Below, piece after piece: positions 52,636 through 62,530 of a stretch of DNA of 64,000 nucleotides. A program made the translations under genes and the position numbers. Within the stretch, counting starts at the first letter, position 1, and each line of letters begins with the position of its first letter. The notes under the pieces are model-generated. The model was not told the DNA's origin. It saw nothing but the letters and a program-made list of their open reading frames with translations, and ran no database searches. The stretch is from contig AP025179.1 of assembly GCA_021654635.1 (NCBI GenBank), positions 5,580,001 to 5,644,000 of the forward strand, given 5' to 3'. Source of the stretch: Mycobacterium kiyosense (GTDB lineage: Bacteria > Actinomycetota > Actinomycetes > Mycobacteriales > Mycobacteriaceae).

Positions 52636-53643
52636 TCAGACCGTGGGGCAGTAATGCATCGGGTTGTCCCGCTCGTCCAGCGGCGGCAAGTTGCGCGCCG
52701 GCGTCTGCGGCAGCGGTGCGTCGGCGGGGATCCGACCCCTGACGCGATCCAGGCCGGCCCGGGGCCGCGGATGCTTGCGGTACCGTCGCGGCACGAAGGT
52801 GAAGACCACCCGCACCAGGTCTCCGAACCGGCGGTGCAACCATTCGTCGCGCGCGGACCAGCTGTAGCCCATCAGGTCTCGGACCGGCTGGTCGTAGAGA
52901 CCCACGGTCAGCCAGACCATGAACGGGGCGAGCAGCTTGCGCTGGGCGGCCCACAGCCGATCGGGAATCCAGCTCGCGAACGGCGGCTGCGGCAGTTCGG
53001 AGAGGTCGAGTACGGCACGCGCGGCGTAGTTGTTCTCCAGCACGTTGCGGCACATGTGGTCCCAGTACTGCTGGAACTCCTCCCACGAGCCCGGCACCGG
53101 GCGCATGCTCATCCCATACATCCGGTACCACTGCACGTGCTCGTCGAAGAGCTGGCGCTTCTCCGCCTCGGTCAGACCTCCGCAGAACCGTTCGGCAACC
53201 AGGATGGTGCCGACGAAAAAGGTGGCGTGCGCCCAGTAGAAGACGTCGGGGTTCAGCGCGTGGTAGCGGCGGCCCTGCGCGTCGACGCCCTTGATGGTGA
53301 CGTGATAGTCACGCACCTCCGCGGCGGTCGCCGGGGCCCGGTCGCCGTCGAACACCACCCCGCCGATCGGGTACAGCGAACGCATCAGCCGCGGCCAGCG
53401 CTCCCGGAAAAACGTCGAATGCTCCTCGACCGCGGCGCCCAGCTGCGGATGCATGTTCTGCATCGATCCCGCCCACGGACCCTGCAGCATGCCGCGCCAG
53501 TCACCGAAGTACTTCCAGGTCAACGATTCCGGCCCGAGCGGCACCGGTGGAGCGTCGTATCCCAGCGGCGATACCGGGCAGCCGCCGGCGACGGTGTCCT
53601 CGGTGGTGGTCATCGGGCAGGCAGCGGACGTATCTTGGGTCAC
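52636..53643 (-). CDS. DUF2236/MpaB-type oxygenase-like protein (Rv0826-like)
   Basis: A 335-residue protein of the DUF2236 group, which contains latex-clearing-protein-like and MpaB-type oxygenases. Family-like text includes RSLYPIGGVVFDGDRAPATAAEVRDYHVTIKG, ALNPDVFYWAHATFFVGT and FDEHVQWYRMYGMSMRPVPGSWEEFQQYW; the His and Arg/Lys residues of the proposed heme pocket are in the FYWAHATFF segment. GTG 53643 is the start. It is divergent from a TetR gene across a strong palindrome, an arrangement also known in M. tuberculosis (Rv0825c-Rv0826). Substrate unknown. Confidence 0.8.
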   Translation of the reverse strand: MTQDTSAACPMTTTEDTVAGGCPVSPLGYDAPPVPLGPESLTWKYFGDWRGMLQGPWAGSMQNMHPQLGAAVEEHSTFFRERWPRLMRSLYPIGGVVFDGDRAPATAAEVRDYHVTIKGVDAQGRRYHALNPDVFYWAHATFFVGTILVAERFCGGLTEAEKRQLFDEHVQWYRMYGMSMRPVPGSWEEFQQYWDHMCRNVLENNYAARAVLDLSELPQPPFASWIPDRLWAAQRKLLAPFMVWLTVGLYDQPVRDLMGYSWSARDEWLHRRFGDLVRVVFTFVPRRYRKHPRPRAGLDRVRGRIPADAPLPQTPARNLPPLDERDNPMHYCPTV

Positions 53644-53670
53644 TGGTAGCTTTCCTCGGTGTTCAGCATT

Positions 53671-53690
53671 TTGACTACAAGCGTTGTCAA
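53671..53690. promoter_or_regulatory. TetR operator between the MpaB-like and TetR genes
   Basis: TTGACTACAAGCGTTGTCAA is a 20-bp palindrome with matching pairs at positions 1-5, 7 and 8 of each arm. It lies between the divergent starts at 53643 and 53710 and probably represses both genes when TetR is bound. Confidence 0.75.
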
Positions 53691-53709
53691 ATCGATCTTA
53701 GGAGCAGAA

Positions 53710-54351
53710 GTGCAGGCGGGTCAACGACGGGGCCGCTGGTCGGGCGTCCCCTTGCAGGACCGCCACGCCCTGCGCCGCGACGATCTGCTCGCCGCGGGTG
53801 TGCAACTGCTCGGCAGCGAAAACGGCCCGGCCCTCACCGTGCGCGCGGTCTGTCGCCAAGCCGGACTGACCGAGCGGTACTTCTACGAGAGCTTCACCGA
53901 CCGCGAGCACTTCGTCCGCGCGGTCTACGACGACGTCTGCACCCGGGCGATGAGCACCCTGGCCTGCGCGAAGACACCACGCGAAGCCGTCGAGCAGTTC
54001 GTCGCGCTGATGGTCGACGACCCGGTGCGGGGCCGGGTGCTGCTACTGGCGCCCGCGGTGGAGCCGATATTGACCCAGTCCGGCGCCGAATGGATGCCGA
54101 ATTTCATCGAATTACTGCAGCGCAAGCTGTCGCGGATCGTCGACCCGGTGGTGCAGAAACTGGTCGCCACCAGCCTGATCGGCGCGCTGACCGGGCTTTT
54201 CACGGCTTACCTGAACGGGCAACTCGGGGCCACCCGCGAGCAGTTCATCGACTACTGCGTCGAGATGCTGCTCAGCAGGGCCACCAGCTACGTCCCGCAG
54301 CCGGAGCATGGCGGCATCGAAATTCCCGTCGGTGCCCGCCCGCACGATTGA
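53710..54351 (+). CDS. TetR-family regulator (Rv0825c-like)
   Basis: A 213-residue TetR regulator with HTH text LLAAGVQLLGSENGPALTVRAVCRQAGLTERYFYESFTDREHFVRAVYDDV, and a helical C-terminal domain (LLLAPAVEPILTQSGAEWMPNFIELLQRKLSRIV). GTG 53710 is chosen over the longer frame from 53659: AGGAG lies five bases upstream, the longer form would place the operator inside the coding region, and 213 residues is the length I recall for Rv0825c. It is divergent from the MpaB-like gene and 155 bases before desA1. Confidence 0.86.
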   Translation: MQAGQRRGRWSGVPLQDRHALRRDDLLAAGVQLLGSENGPALTVRAVCRQAGLTERYFYESFTDREHFVRAVYDDVCTRAMSTLACAKTPREAVEQFVALMVDDPVRGRVLLLAPAVEPILTQSGAEWMPNFIELLQRKLSRIVDPVVQKLVATSLIGALTGLFTAYLNGQLGATREQFIDYCVEMLLSRATSYVPQPEHGGIEIPVGARPHD

Positions 54352-54413
54352 CACCGCGAGCTGCCGGGCACCCTTTTCGGACAGCGGCCCATCAGGGCAC
54401 ACACCGTAATAAT

Positions 54414-54494
54414 GGCGTAATACGCCACACCGCGACCAAACTTGATGCTACCGGTAGACACAGATATTCTGACTGCTACCCAAAGACACAGATA
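54414..54494 (+). promoter_or_regulatory. desA1 promoter with palindromes and a direct repeat
   Basis: TTGATG (54442-54447) and TATTCT (54465-54470) are spaced by 17 bases, a good sigma-A-like promoter. The spacer holds the perfect palindrome CTACCGGTAG (54448-54457). GGCGTAATACGCC (54414-54426, 6-bp arms) lies just upstream, and AGACACAGATA occurs twice (54456-54466 and 54484-54494). A fatty-acid-responsive repressor such as MadR is the expected binder. Confidence 0.6.
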
Positions 54495-54506
54495 ACTGGA
54501 GGGGCT

Positions 54507-55529
54507 ATGTCAGCGGAGCTGACCAACCTGCAGCTTTTGCACGAGCTCGAGCCGGTCGTCGAGAAATACATCAACCGGCACGAAAAGATGCACAAGGACT
54601 GGAACCCGCACGACTACATTCCGTGGTCGGACGGCAAGAACTTCTACGCCCTCGGTGGCCAGGATTGGCATCCCGAGGAGAGCAAGCTGTCCGACGTCGC
54701 CCAGGTGGCGATGGTCCAGAACCTGATGACCGAAGACAACCTGCCGTCCTACCACCGCGAGATCGCGATGAATTTCGGCCTGGACGGCCCCTGGGGCCAC
54801 TGGGTCAACCGGTGGACCGCCGAGGAGAACCGGCACGGCATCGCGCTGCGCGACTACCTGGTGGTGACCCGCGCGGTCGACCCCTACGAGCTGGAGAAGC
54901 TGCGAATCGAGGTGATCAACCGCGGCTTCAGTCCCGGCCAGAACCACCAGGTCCGCGAAGATCTGTTCGCCGAGAGCCTGTTCGATTCGGTCATCTACGT
55001 CACCTTCCAGGAGTTGGCGACCCGGATCTCGCACCGCAACACCGGTCGCGCCTGCAACGAGACCATCGCCGACCAGATGCTGGCCAAGATCTCCGCCGAC
55101 GAGAACCTGCACATGATCTTCTACCGGGACGTCAGCGAAGCCGGCTTCGACGCAGCGCCCAACCAGGCGATGAAGTCGCTGCACAAGGTGCTGCGCAACT
55201 TCCAGATGCCCGGCTACCAGGTGCCGGAGTTCCGGCGCAAGGCCGTGATGATCGCCGTCGGTGGGGTCTACGACCCCCGCATCCACCTCGACGACGTCGT
55301 GATGCCGGTGCTGAAGAAGTGGCGCATCTTCGAGCGCGACGACTTCACCGGTGAGGCGGCCGCACTGCGTGACGACCTCGCTCTGCTGATCAAGGAACTG
55401 GAGACCACCTGCGACAAGTTCGAGGTGTCCAAGCAGCGCCAGCTCGACCGGGAAGCCCGCACCGGCAAGAAGACCACCGCGATGGAACTGCACAAAACCG
55501 CCGGCACGCTGACGATGAGCCGCCGGTAG
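54507..55529 (+). CDS. desA1: Acyl-ACP desaturase DesA1
   Basis: A 340-residue soluble di-iron desaturase. The two iron-binding ExxH motifs are ENRH at residues 107-110 and ENLH at 199-202, each preceded by acidic residues as in plant stearoyl-ACP desaturase. DesA1 introduces double bonds in very long acyl-ACP chains for mycolic-acid synthesis. ATG 54507 follows GGAGGGGC. The gene order with the dihydrouridine synthase gene starting five bases after its stop matches M. tuberculosis Rv0824c-Rv0823c. Confidence 0.93.
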   Translation: MSAELTNLQLLHELEPVVEKYINRHEKMHKDWNPHDYIPWSDGKNFYALGGQDWHPEESKLSDVAQVAMVQNLMTEDNLPSYHREIAMNFGLDGPWGHWVNRWTAEENRHGIALRDYLVVTRAVDPYELEKLRIEVINRGFSPGQNHQVREDLFAESLFDSVIYVTFQELATRISHRNTGRACNETIADQMLAKISADENLHMIFYRDVSEAGFDAAPNQAMKSLHKVLRNFQMPGYQVPEFRRKAVMIAVGGVYDPRIHLDDVVMPVLKKWRIFERDDFTGEAAALRDDLALLIKELETTCDKFEVSKQRQLDREARTGKKTTAMELHKTAGTLTMSRR

Positions 55530-55534
55530 CGGTC

Positions 55535-56668
55535 TTGCGCATCGGTCCGATCACGCTGGCCAGCCCGGTGGTGCTGGCGCCCATGGCCGGCGTGACCAAC
55601 GTCGCATTCCGCACGCTGTGCCGCGAGCAGGAGCAGGCCAAGGTCGGCACGGTCAGCGGCCTGTACGTCTGCGAAATGGTCACCGCCCGCGCGCTCGTCG
55701 AGCGCCACCCGGTGACGATGCACATGACGACGTTCGCCCCGGACGAATCGCCGCGGTCGCTGCAGCTCTACACCGTCGACCCCGACACCACCTACGCCGC
55801 GGCCAAGATGATCGCCGACGAAGGCCTGGCCGACCACATCGACATGAACTTCGGCTGTCCCGTGCCCAAGGTCACCAAGCGCGGCGGCGGCGCCGCGCTG
55901 CCCTACAAACGTCGGCTGTTCGGCCAGATCGTCGCCGCGGCAGTGCGCGCCACGGCAGGGACCGACATCCCGGTGACGGTCAAGTTCCGCATCGGCATCG
56001 ACGACGAGCACCACACCCACCTGGACGCCGGACGCATCGCCGAGGCCGAGGGTGCGGCCGCTGTCGCGCTGCACGCCCGCACAGCCGCCCAGCGCTACTC
56101 CGGGACCGCCGACTGGGACCAGATCGCGCTGCTCAAGCAGCAGGTCCGCACCATTCCGGTGCTGGGCAACGGCGACATCTACGACGCCAGCGACGCCCTG
56201 GCCATGATGGCCGCCACCGGATGCGACGGCGTGGTCATCGGCCGCGGCTGTCTGGGTCGGCCGTGGCTTTTCGCCGAACTGTCGGCCGCGTTCACCGGCA
56301 GCCCGGCACCCGTCCCGCCCAACCTGGGCGAGGTCGCCGACATCATCCGCCGGCACGGCGAGCTCCTGAGCCAGCACTTCGGCGAGGACAAAGGGATGCG
56401 CGAGATCCGCAAGCACGTCGCCTGGTACCTGCACGGGTTCCCGGCCGGCTCCGAGCTGCGGCGCGGATTGGCGCTGGTCAAGACGCTCGCCGAGCTCGAC
56501 GAACTGCTGGCCAAGCTGGACCGCGACGTGGCGTTCCCGGTGGCCGCCACCGGCCCACGCGGCCGGCAGGGCTCGCCGGCGCGGGTCTGCCTGCCCGAGG
56601 GCTGGCTGGACGATCCCGACGACTGCAGGGTGCCCGAGGGCGCCGACGTGATGCACTCGGGGGGCTGA
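55535..56668 (+). CDS. dus: tRNA-dihydrouridine synthase
   Basis: A 377-residue FMN enzyme with N-terminal GPITLASPVVLAPMAGVTNVAFRTLC, the catalytic Cys108 in MNFGCPVPKVTKRGGGAAL, FMN-phosphate motif VLGNGDIYDASDAL and VVIGRGCLGRPWLF. It reduces uridine to dihydrouridine in the tRNA D loop with NADPH. TTG 55535 is the start, five bases after desA1, so the two are co-transcribed. The C-terminal tail (RQGSPARVCLPEGWLDDPDDC) is typical of the actinobacterial form. Confidence 0.93.
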   Translation: MRIGPITLASPVVLAPMAGVTNVAFRTLCREQEQAKVGTVSGLYVCEMVTARALVERHPVTMHMTTFAPDESPRSLQLYTVDPDTTYAAAKMIADEGLADHIDMNFGCPVPKVTKRGGGAALPYKRRLFGQIVAAAVRATAGTDIPVTVKFRIGIDDEHHTHLDAGRIAEAEGAAAVALHARTAAQRYSGTADWDQIALLKQQVRTIPVLGNGDIYDASDALAMMAATGCDGVVIGRGCLGRPWLFAELSAAFTGSPAPVPPNLGEVADIIRRHGELLSQHFGEDKGMREIRKHVAWYLHGFPAGSELRRGLALVKTLAELDELLAKLDRDVAFPVAATGPRGRQGSPARVCLPEGWLDDPDDCRVPEGADVMHSGG

Positions 56669-56831
56669 TCCGCAAGGGGCAGTGGCCGAACCGAAACGGT
56701 CTCGAAATCGCGTCTCGGCCGACTAGTCAGTACGATATGAGCCTTACTGCTATTCTGCGGCGCCGATCGACGCGCTGCTGCGTTTACCTGCGCGCATCTA
56801 CACGCACGCGACTGTTGGAGGCCAGTAGGAC

Positions 56832-58985
56832 ATGAGTGACGGCGATAAGGACGCCACTCCTGACCCTCGGCGCAGCTCCGGCAGCGGTAATGACTTCAGT
56901 ACCGCAAACCCGCACCAGATGCCAGGCGCCGCGCCGTGGGAGCGCTTCTCCGCGCCGGTGGTGGACGAAGAACTGTGCCGGTGGTCGCCCAAACCGCGCC
57001 CGAAGGAGCCGACCGAGCACACCGCCACGCCGTCCGGGGACGCCGGCGGCCGCACCAGCGGCGCGCTGAGCGTCGCCGAGCTGATCGCCAGGCTCGGCGC
57101 CACGCTGCCGGAGCGCCCCACCCACCATCACGTGGCCGACGAGCCGGAGCCGGCCGGCGAGCAACCGGAAACCGAGCCCGAACCGGAACCGGAACCAGAG
57201 CCCGCCGAGATCGACCTGTCCGACACCCAGGTCCTGCCGATCCCCGCCTACTCACTGCAGCTGCAATCCGAGTTGCCCGACCTCGGCGCCACCAACTACC
57301 CGGCCGACTCCGCCGAGGAAGACCTGGCCCCGAAGCGACGGCTCAGGCGGTTCGGCAAGACGGCGCCCGCCACCGGCCGCCCCCCGAAGAACCGCGAGCC
57401 CAAGCAGCGAAACCGTCGACACCGGATCCTGATCGCGGGCCGCGCATTGGCCGTCGTCATCGCCATGATGTCGCTGGCGATGACCGGCGGTGCCTACCAA
57501 TGGAGCGCGTCGAAGAACAACAAGCTGAATACCGTCAGCGCGCTGGATCCGCAGTCGACCGACATCGTCGATCCCAACGCGCAATACGGTGACGAGAACT
57601 TCCTGATCGTCGGCATGGACTCCCGGCTGGGTGCCAACGCCAACGTCGGGGCCGGCGACGCCGACGACGCCGGTGGCGCCCGGTCGGACACCGTCATGCT
57701 GGTCAACATCCCGGCCAACCGGCAGCGGGTGGTCGCCGTCTCGTTCCCCCGCGACCTGGCGATCAGCCCGATCCAATGCGAGGCGTGGAATCCCGAGACC
57801 GGCAAGTACGGCCCCATCTACGACCCCAAGACCAAAACCACCGGCCCACGGATGGTCTACACCGAGACCAAGCTGAACTCCGCCTTCTCCTTCGGCGGAC
57901 CCAAGTGTCTGGTCAAGGTCATCCAGAAGCTCTCGGGCCTGAGCGTGAACCGCTTCATCGCCATTGACTTCGTCGGTTTCGGCCGGATGGTCGAGGCGCT
58001 CGGCGGGGTGGAGGTATGTAGCACCACGCCGCTGAAGGACTACGAGCTGGGCACGGTGCTCGAGCACGCCGGGCGGCAGGTCATCGACGGACCCACCGCG
58101 CTGAGCTACGTGCGTGCCCGCCAGGTGACCACCGAGGTGAACGGCGACTACGGACGCATCAAGCGGCAGCAGCTGTTCCTGTCGTCGCTGCTGCGCACGA
58201 TGATCTCCGAGGACACGTTGATGAACCTCAACAAGCTCAACAACGTCGTCAACATGTTCATCGGCAACAGTTACGTCGACAACGTCAAGACCAGAGACCT
58301 GGTCGAACTCGGACGCTCGCTGCAGCACATGGCCGCCGGCCACGTCACGTTCGTCACCGTCCCCACCGGGGTCACCGACCAGGACGGCAACGAGCCGCCC
58401 CGCACGGCCGACATGAAAGCGTTGTTCGCGGCCATCATCAACGACGATCCGCTGCCCAAGGAGAACGACAACAACGCCCAGAGCCTGGGCAACTCAGCGG
58501 CGTCGGGCGGGGCCAGCTCGCCGTCGCCCGCCAAGAAGCCTCCGGCCAACCCGTCCAACGAGACCCGCCACGAGCAGGTGACCACGACCTCGCCGCAAGA
58601 GGTCACCGTGCAGGTCTCCAACGGGACCAGTACCGAGGGGCTGGCCGCCACCGCCGCCGGCCAGCTCAAGCGCAACGGCTTCAACGTCATGACGCCCGAC
58701 GACTACCCGAACGCGCTCAAGGCCACCACCGTGTTCTTCTCGCCGGGCAACGAGCAGGCGGCCGCCACCGTGGCTGCGGCCTTCGGCAACTCGAAGACCG
58801 AGCGGGTCACCGGGATCGGCTCCGTGGTTCAGGTGGTCCTGGGCGCCGACTTCAGCACCGTGAGCGCACCCCCGCCCAGCGGCTCGTCGGTGAGCATGCA
58901 GATCACCCGCGGCACCGTCAGCACGCCCACCAAGCTGCCCGAAGACCTCACGATCACCAACGCCGCCGACACCAGCTGCGAATAA
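56832..58985 (+). CDS. LytR-CpsA-Psr (LCP) family protein (Rv0822c-like)
   Basis: A 717-residue protein. A long cytosolic N-terminus contains an acidic Pro-Glu repeat (ETEPEPEPEPEPAE), one membrane helix lies at about residues 199-224, and an extracytoplasmic LCP domain spans roughly 255-450 (ARSDTVMLVNIPANRQRVVAVSFPRDL, RQVIDGPTALSYVRARQ, DYGRIKRQQLFLSSLL with the pyrophosphate-binding Arg and Asp). A C-terminal LytR_C domain follows at about 590-670 (EVTVQVSNGTSTEGLAATAAGQLKRNGFNV). LCP proteins attach polymers such as arabinogalactan to peptidoglycan. ATG 56832 follows GGAGGCCAGTAGG. Confidence 0.92.
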   Translation: MSDGDKDATPDPRRSSGSGNDFSTANPHQMPGAAPWERFSAPVVDEELCRWSPKPRPKEPTEHTATPSGDAGGRTSGALSVAELIARLGATLPERPTHHHVADEPEPAGEQPETEPEPEPEPEPAEIDLSDTQVLPIPAYSLQLQSELPDLGATNYPADSAEEDLAPKRRLRRFGKTAPATGRPPKNREPKQRNRRHRILIAGRALAVVIAMMSLAMTGGAYQWSASKNNKLNTVSALDPQSTDIVDPNAQYGDENFLIVGMDSRLGANANVGAGDADDAGGARSDTVMLVNIPANRQRVVAVSFPRDLAISPIQCEAWNPETGKYGPIYDPKTKTTGPRMVYTETKLNSAFSFGGPKCLVKVIQKLSGLSVNRFIAIDFVGFGRMVEALGGVEVCSTTPLKDYELGTVLEHAGRQVIDGPTALSYVRARQVTTEVNGDYGRIKRQQLFLSSLLRTMISEDTLMNLNKLNNVVNMFIGNSYVDNVKTRDLVELGRSLQHMAAGHVTFVTVPTGVTDQDGNEPPRTADMKALFAAIINDDPLPKENDNNAQSLGNSAASGGASSPSPAKKPPANPSNETRHEQVTTTSPQEVTVQVSNGTSTEGLAATAAGQLKRNGFNVMTPDDYPNALKATTVFFSPGNEQAAATVAAAFGNSKTERVTGIGSVVQVVLGADFSTVSAPPPSGSSVSMQITRGTVSTPTKLPEDLTITNAADTSCE

Positions 58986-59041
58986 CCTGTAGGTGAGCGG
59001 CATGCCTCCGTTTGACCTGATTGGACCGTAGGCTTTACCCC

Positions 59042-59707
59042 ATGCGGACCGCGTATCACGAGCAACTCAACGAACTGTCGCAACGGCTCGGGCAGATGTG
59101 CGGGCTGGCGGGTGCGGCGATGGAACGGGCCACCCAGGCTCTCTTGCAGGCCGACCTGGTGCTGGCCGAACAAGTGATCTCCGACCACGAACAAATCTCA
59201 GCGCTCAGCACCCAGGCCGAAGAGAGCGCGTTCGTGCTGCTGGCCCTGCAAGCGCCGGTCGCCGGCGACCTGAGGTCCATCGTGAGCGCGATCCAGATCG
59301 TCGCCGACATCGACCGGATGGGCGCGCTGGCCCTGCACGTGGCCAAGATCGCCCGGCGCCGCCATCCCCAACACGCCCTGCCCGAAGAGGTGAACGGCTA
59401 TTTCGCCGAAATGGGAAGGGTCGCAGTCGAACTGGGCAACAGCGCGCAGGAGGTGCTGATATCCCGCGACCCCGAGAAGGCCGCGCGGATCCGCGAAGAA
59501 GACGACGCGATGGACGACCTGCACCGGCACCTGTTCAGCGTGCTGATGGACCGCGAATGGCGCTACGGGGTGGCGGCCGCCGTCGACGTGACGTTGCTGG
59601 GCCGGTTCTACGAGCGCTTCGCCGACCATGCCGTCGAGGTCGCGCGCCGGGTCATCTTTCAGGCCACCGGCAAATTCGAGGACGACCTCCCGACCGCGTC
59701 CGGCTAG
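59042..59707 (+). CDS. phoY2: Phosphate-system regulator PhoU (PhoY2)
   Basis: A 221-residue helical protein with two PhoU repeats: [38 protein letters not shown] and [33 protein letters not shown], each containing the E/D-rich metal-binding segment ([13 protein letters not shown] in the second). PhoU links the Pst transporter to the sensor SenX3-RegX3 and represses the phosphate response in rich medium. ATG 59042 is clear. Its TAG overlaps the TAG of convergent phoT in a CTAG at 59704-59707, so the transcripts must overlap. Confidence 0.93.
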   Translation: MRTAYHEQLNELSQRLGQMCGLAGAAMERATQALLQADLVLAEQVISDHEQISALSTQAEESAFVLLALQAPVAGDLRSIVSAIQIVADIDRMGALALHVAKIARRRHPQHALPEEVNGYFAEMGRVAVELGNSAQEVLISRDPEKAARIREEDDAMDDLHRHLFSVLMDREWRYGVAAAVDVTLLGRFYERFADHAVEVARRVIFQATGKFEDDLPTASG

Positions 59708-60480
59708 CCGAACCGGCCGGAAATGTAGTCCTCGGTGGCTTTCTGGGTGGGGTTGGAGAAGATCTTCTCGGTGTCGTCGATCTCGACCAAGCGGCCGGGT
59801 TTTCCCTGCGATTCCAGGTTGAAGAACGCCGTCTGATCGCTCACCCGGGCGGCCTGCTGCATGTTGTGGGTGACGATCACGATGGTGTAGTCCTGCTTGA
59901 GTTCGCTGATCAGTTCTTCGATCGCCATCGTCGAGATCGGGTCCAGCGCCGAGCACGGTTCGTCCATCAGCAACACGTCGGGTTGCACCGCGATGGCCCG
60001 CGCGATGCAAAGTCGCTGCTGCTGCCCACCGGACAAGCCGCCGCCGGGCCGGTCCAGCCTGTCCTTCACCTCGTCCCACAGGTTCGCCCCGCGCAGCGAA
60101 TGTTCCGCGGTCTCGTTGAGTACCTTGCGATTTCGGACACCCTGCAACTTCAGACCGGCCACCACGTTGTCGCGGATCGACATGGCCGGGAACGGGTTCG
60201 GCCGCTGGAACACCATTCCGATCGCCCGGCGCACCCCCACCGGGTCGATGCGGGTCCCGTAGATGTCTTCGTCGTCGAGCATCACGCTGCCTTCGACCCG
60301 CGCGCCCGGAATCACCTCGTGCATCCGGTTCAGGGTGCGCAACACCGTCGTCTTGCCACAGCCCGACGGCCCGATGAACGCTGTGACGCTGCGCGGCAGC
60401 ACCGACAGCGAGACATCGGCGACCGCGTGAAACGAGCCGTAATAGATGTTGACCTCTTTGAGGTCCAACCGTTTGGCCAC
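59704..60480 (-). CDS. phoT: Phosphate ABC transporter ATPase PhoT (PstB)
   Basis: A 258-residue ABC ATPase with Walker [10 protein letters not shown] (37-45), signature [14 protein letters not shown], Walker [14 protein letters not shown] and switch His in [14 protein letters not shown]. The segment [14 protein letters not shown] is typical of PstB. It energises phosphate uptake through PstCA. ATG 60480 lies 11 bases after the pstA stop, so pstS-pstC-pstA-phoT forms one operon. In M. tuberculosis phoT stands next to mshD without the other pst genes. Confidence 0.95.
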   Translation of the reverse strand: MAKRLDLKEVNIYYGSFHAVADVSLSVLPRSVTAFIGPSGCGKTTVLRTLNRMHEVIPGARVEGSVMLDDEDIYGTRIDPVGVRRAIGMVFQRPNPFPAMSIRDNVVAGLKLQGVRNRKVLNETAEHSLRGANLWDEVKDRLDRPGGGLSGGQQQRLCIARAIAVQPDVLLMDEPCSALDPISTMAIEELISELKQDYTIVIVTHNMQQAARVSDQTAFFNLESQGKPGRLVEIDDTEKIFSNPTQKATEDYISGRFG

Positions 60481-60491
60481 GGCAAACTCCC

Positions 60492-61409
60492 CTAACTACG
60501 ACTTCTCGGGTCAAAGATCTTCGCCACCACTCTGGCTCCCACGTTGATCATCCCAATCAATACGATCAGTGTCAGGCCAGCGCCCCACAACCGCTCGGTG
60601 GAGACCGGATCCGCGCCCGCCCCCGCCGTCGTCTGGAAATACATCATTCCGGGCAACGTCCCGATGAACCCGCTGAATACGTCGAAATTCATCGCGCGGG
60701 AGTAACCCACCAGGATCAGCAACGGTGCCGTCTCCCCCAGCACGCGGGCCAACGCCAGCAGGATGCCCGTCAATATGCCGGACCGGCCGGTGGGCAGCAC
60801 CACCCGTGTGATCGTCTTCCACTTCGTCACTCCCAGCGCATAACTGGCCTCGCGCAGGTCGACCGGAACAATCCGCAACATCTCCTCGGTCGCGCGGACG
60901 ATCACCGGCAGCATCAACAGCACCAACGCCAGCGAAACCGCGAACTCCGAACGAGGCAGACCCATCGCCGAAACCCACACCGCATAGATGAACAGCGCGG
61001 CAACCATCGAGGGAACGCCGGCCAAGATGTCCACCATGAAGCTGACCAGCCGCCCCAACGGGCTGCAGCCGCCGTATTCCACCAGGTAGATCCCCACCAA
61101 GACACCGATCGGAATGGACATCGCCGCACACATCAACCCGAGCAGCAGGGTGCCCACGATCGCGTGGTAGGCACCCCCGCCCGGTTCGAAGGCCGTGGTA
61201 CCCGCCTGCGAATGGGTCCACCAGACGCTCGAGGTCAGCGAGCGAAACCCACGGACGACCACTGACCACAACACCCAGATCAACGGCGCCAACGCGATCA
61301 GCATCGCCGACGTCACCAACACGGTGGCGACGGAGTCGGCGAGACGACGCCGCCGGCTGATGCCCGAGATTCGGCGCCACTTCAGCGGGCGATCCAGCAT
61401 CGAGGTCAT
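60492..61409 (-). CDS. pstA: Phosphate ABC transporter permease PstA
   Basis: A 305-residue permease with six membrane helices, the first near residues 28-52, and the ABC-coupling EAA loop [41 protein letters not shown]. The [13 protein letters not shown] motif is diagnostic for PstA. It forms the phosphate channel with PstC. ATG 61409 overlaps the TGA of pstC (ATGA), giving translational coupling. Confidence 0.94.
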   Translation of the reverse strand: MTSMLDRPLKWRRISGISRRRRLADSVATVLVTSAMLIALAPLIWVLWSVVVRGFRSLTSSVWWTHSQAGTTAFEPGGGAYHAIVGTLLLGLMCAAMSIPIGVLVGIYLVEYGGCSPLGRLVSFMVDILAGVPSMVAALFIYAVWVSAMGLPRSEFAVSLALVLLMLPVIVRATEEMLRIVPVDLREASYALGVTKWKTITRVVLPTGRSGILTGILLALARVLGETAPLLILVGYSRAMNFDVFSGFIGTLPGMMYFQTTAGAGADPVSTERLWGAGLTLIVLIGMINVGARVVAKIFDPRSRS

Positions 61410-62443
61410 CGGAGTTCCCTGCCGCCCCGGGTTCCGGCCACCACCGCGCGCGCCAGCGCGTTGACCACGAACGTGAGCAGGAAAAGCACCAGACCGGCGG
61501 CGATGTAGGCGCCGGCCTTATATGGATTGTCGAACTCGGGCGCCGCCGCGGCGATCTTGGTGGCGAAGGTGGAACCGCCGTCGAACAGCGACCAGCCGAA
61601 CGCCTCCTGCGTACCGCGCAAGATGATCAGCAGCGCCATCGTTTCACCCAGGGCGCGGCCCAAACCCAAAATCGCGCCGCTGACGAATCCCGACCGGCCG
61701 AACGGCAGCACGGTCGTCTTGACCACCTCCCAACGGGTGGCGCCCAGCGCCAGCGCGGCCTCGATCTCCTCATGCGGTGTCTGCACGAACACTTCGCGGG
61801 TGACCGCAGTGATGATCGGCAGGATCATCACCGCCAGCACCATCCCGCCGGTGAAAATCGTGCCGCCACCGGACACCGAGGCGTTGCCGGTGGCGAACAG
61901 GAAGCAACCACCCAGGTGGGCGTTCAGCCAGGTGGCGACCGGCCGCAGCTGAGGCGCCAGCACGTACAGTCCCCAGACGCCGTAGATGATCGACGGCACC
62001 GCGGCCAACAGATCGACCAGGTAGGACATCGGCCCGCCGAGCCGGCGCGGCGCGTACTGGGTGAGGTAGATCGCCACCCCGAGCGCCACCGGCATCGCCA
62101 CGAGCAGGGCGAACACCGCCACCAGCACGGTGACCTGCAGCAATTCGAAGATCCCGAACCGCATCGCCGAGGTATCCGCGGTAGACCAGCTTCCGGCGTA
62201 GGTGAAGAAGTTCACCCGGTTGCGCGCCAACGCCGGAAGCGCGCTGGCCGACAGGAACATGCCGATGGCGGCGATCAGCACCACGATGAGCACACCGGCG
62301 CCCTCCGCCAGCCGACGGAAGATCCGGTCGCCCAGCGACGGCCGAGTATGGCCCCACGGACTGATCGGAACGACCGGTGGTTCCGGGTATGGCGCAGCGA
62401 CCACCTCACCCGAACCCGCAGCGGCTGGGTCTGGAATCGTCAC
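61406..62443 (-). CDS. pstC: Phosphate ABC transporter permease PstC
   Basis: A 345-residue permease. The cytosolic N-terminus is about 45 residues, followed by six helices, the large periplasmic loop and the EAA loop REVFVQTPHEEIEAALALGATRWEVVKTTVLPFGRSGFVSG. It ends with GRALGETMALLIILRG, the PstC signature. It works with PstA, PhoT and PstS for high-affinity phosphate import. GTG 62443 is the start, 87 bases after the pstS stop. Confidence 0.94.
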   Translation of the reverse strand: MTIPDPAAAGSGEVVAAPYPEPPVVPISPWGHTRPSLGDRIFRRLAEGAGVLIVVLIAAIGMFLSASALPALARNRVNFFTYAGSWSTADTSAMRFGIFELLQVTVLVAVFALLVAMPVALGVAIYLTQYAPRRLGGPMSYLVDLLAAVPSIIYGVWGLYVLAPQLRPVATWLNAHLGGCFLFATGNASVSGGGTIFTGGMVLAVMILPIITAVTREVFVQTPHEEIEAALALGATRWEVVKTTVLPFGRSGFVSGAILGLGRALGETMALLIILRGTQEAFGWSLFDGGSTFATKIAAAAPEFDNPYKAGAYIAAGLVLFLLTFVVNALARAVVAGTRGGRELR

Positions 62444-62530
62444 TGCTATCCCGTCGCTCCCGTATCCCGCGGCTCGGCCGATCCTCGGCAGCCCACTTGT
62501 GCGCGTGCCCGGGTCATCCGTGGTCGAAAG

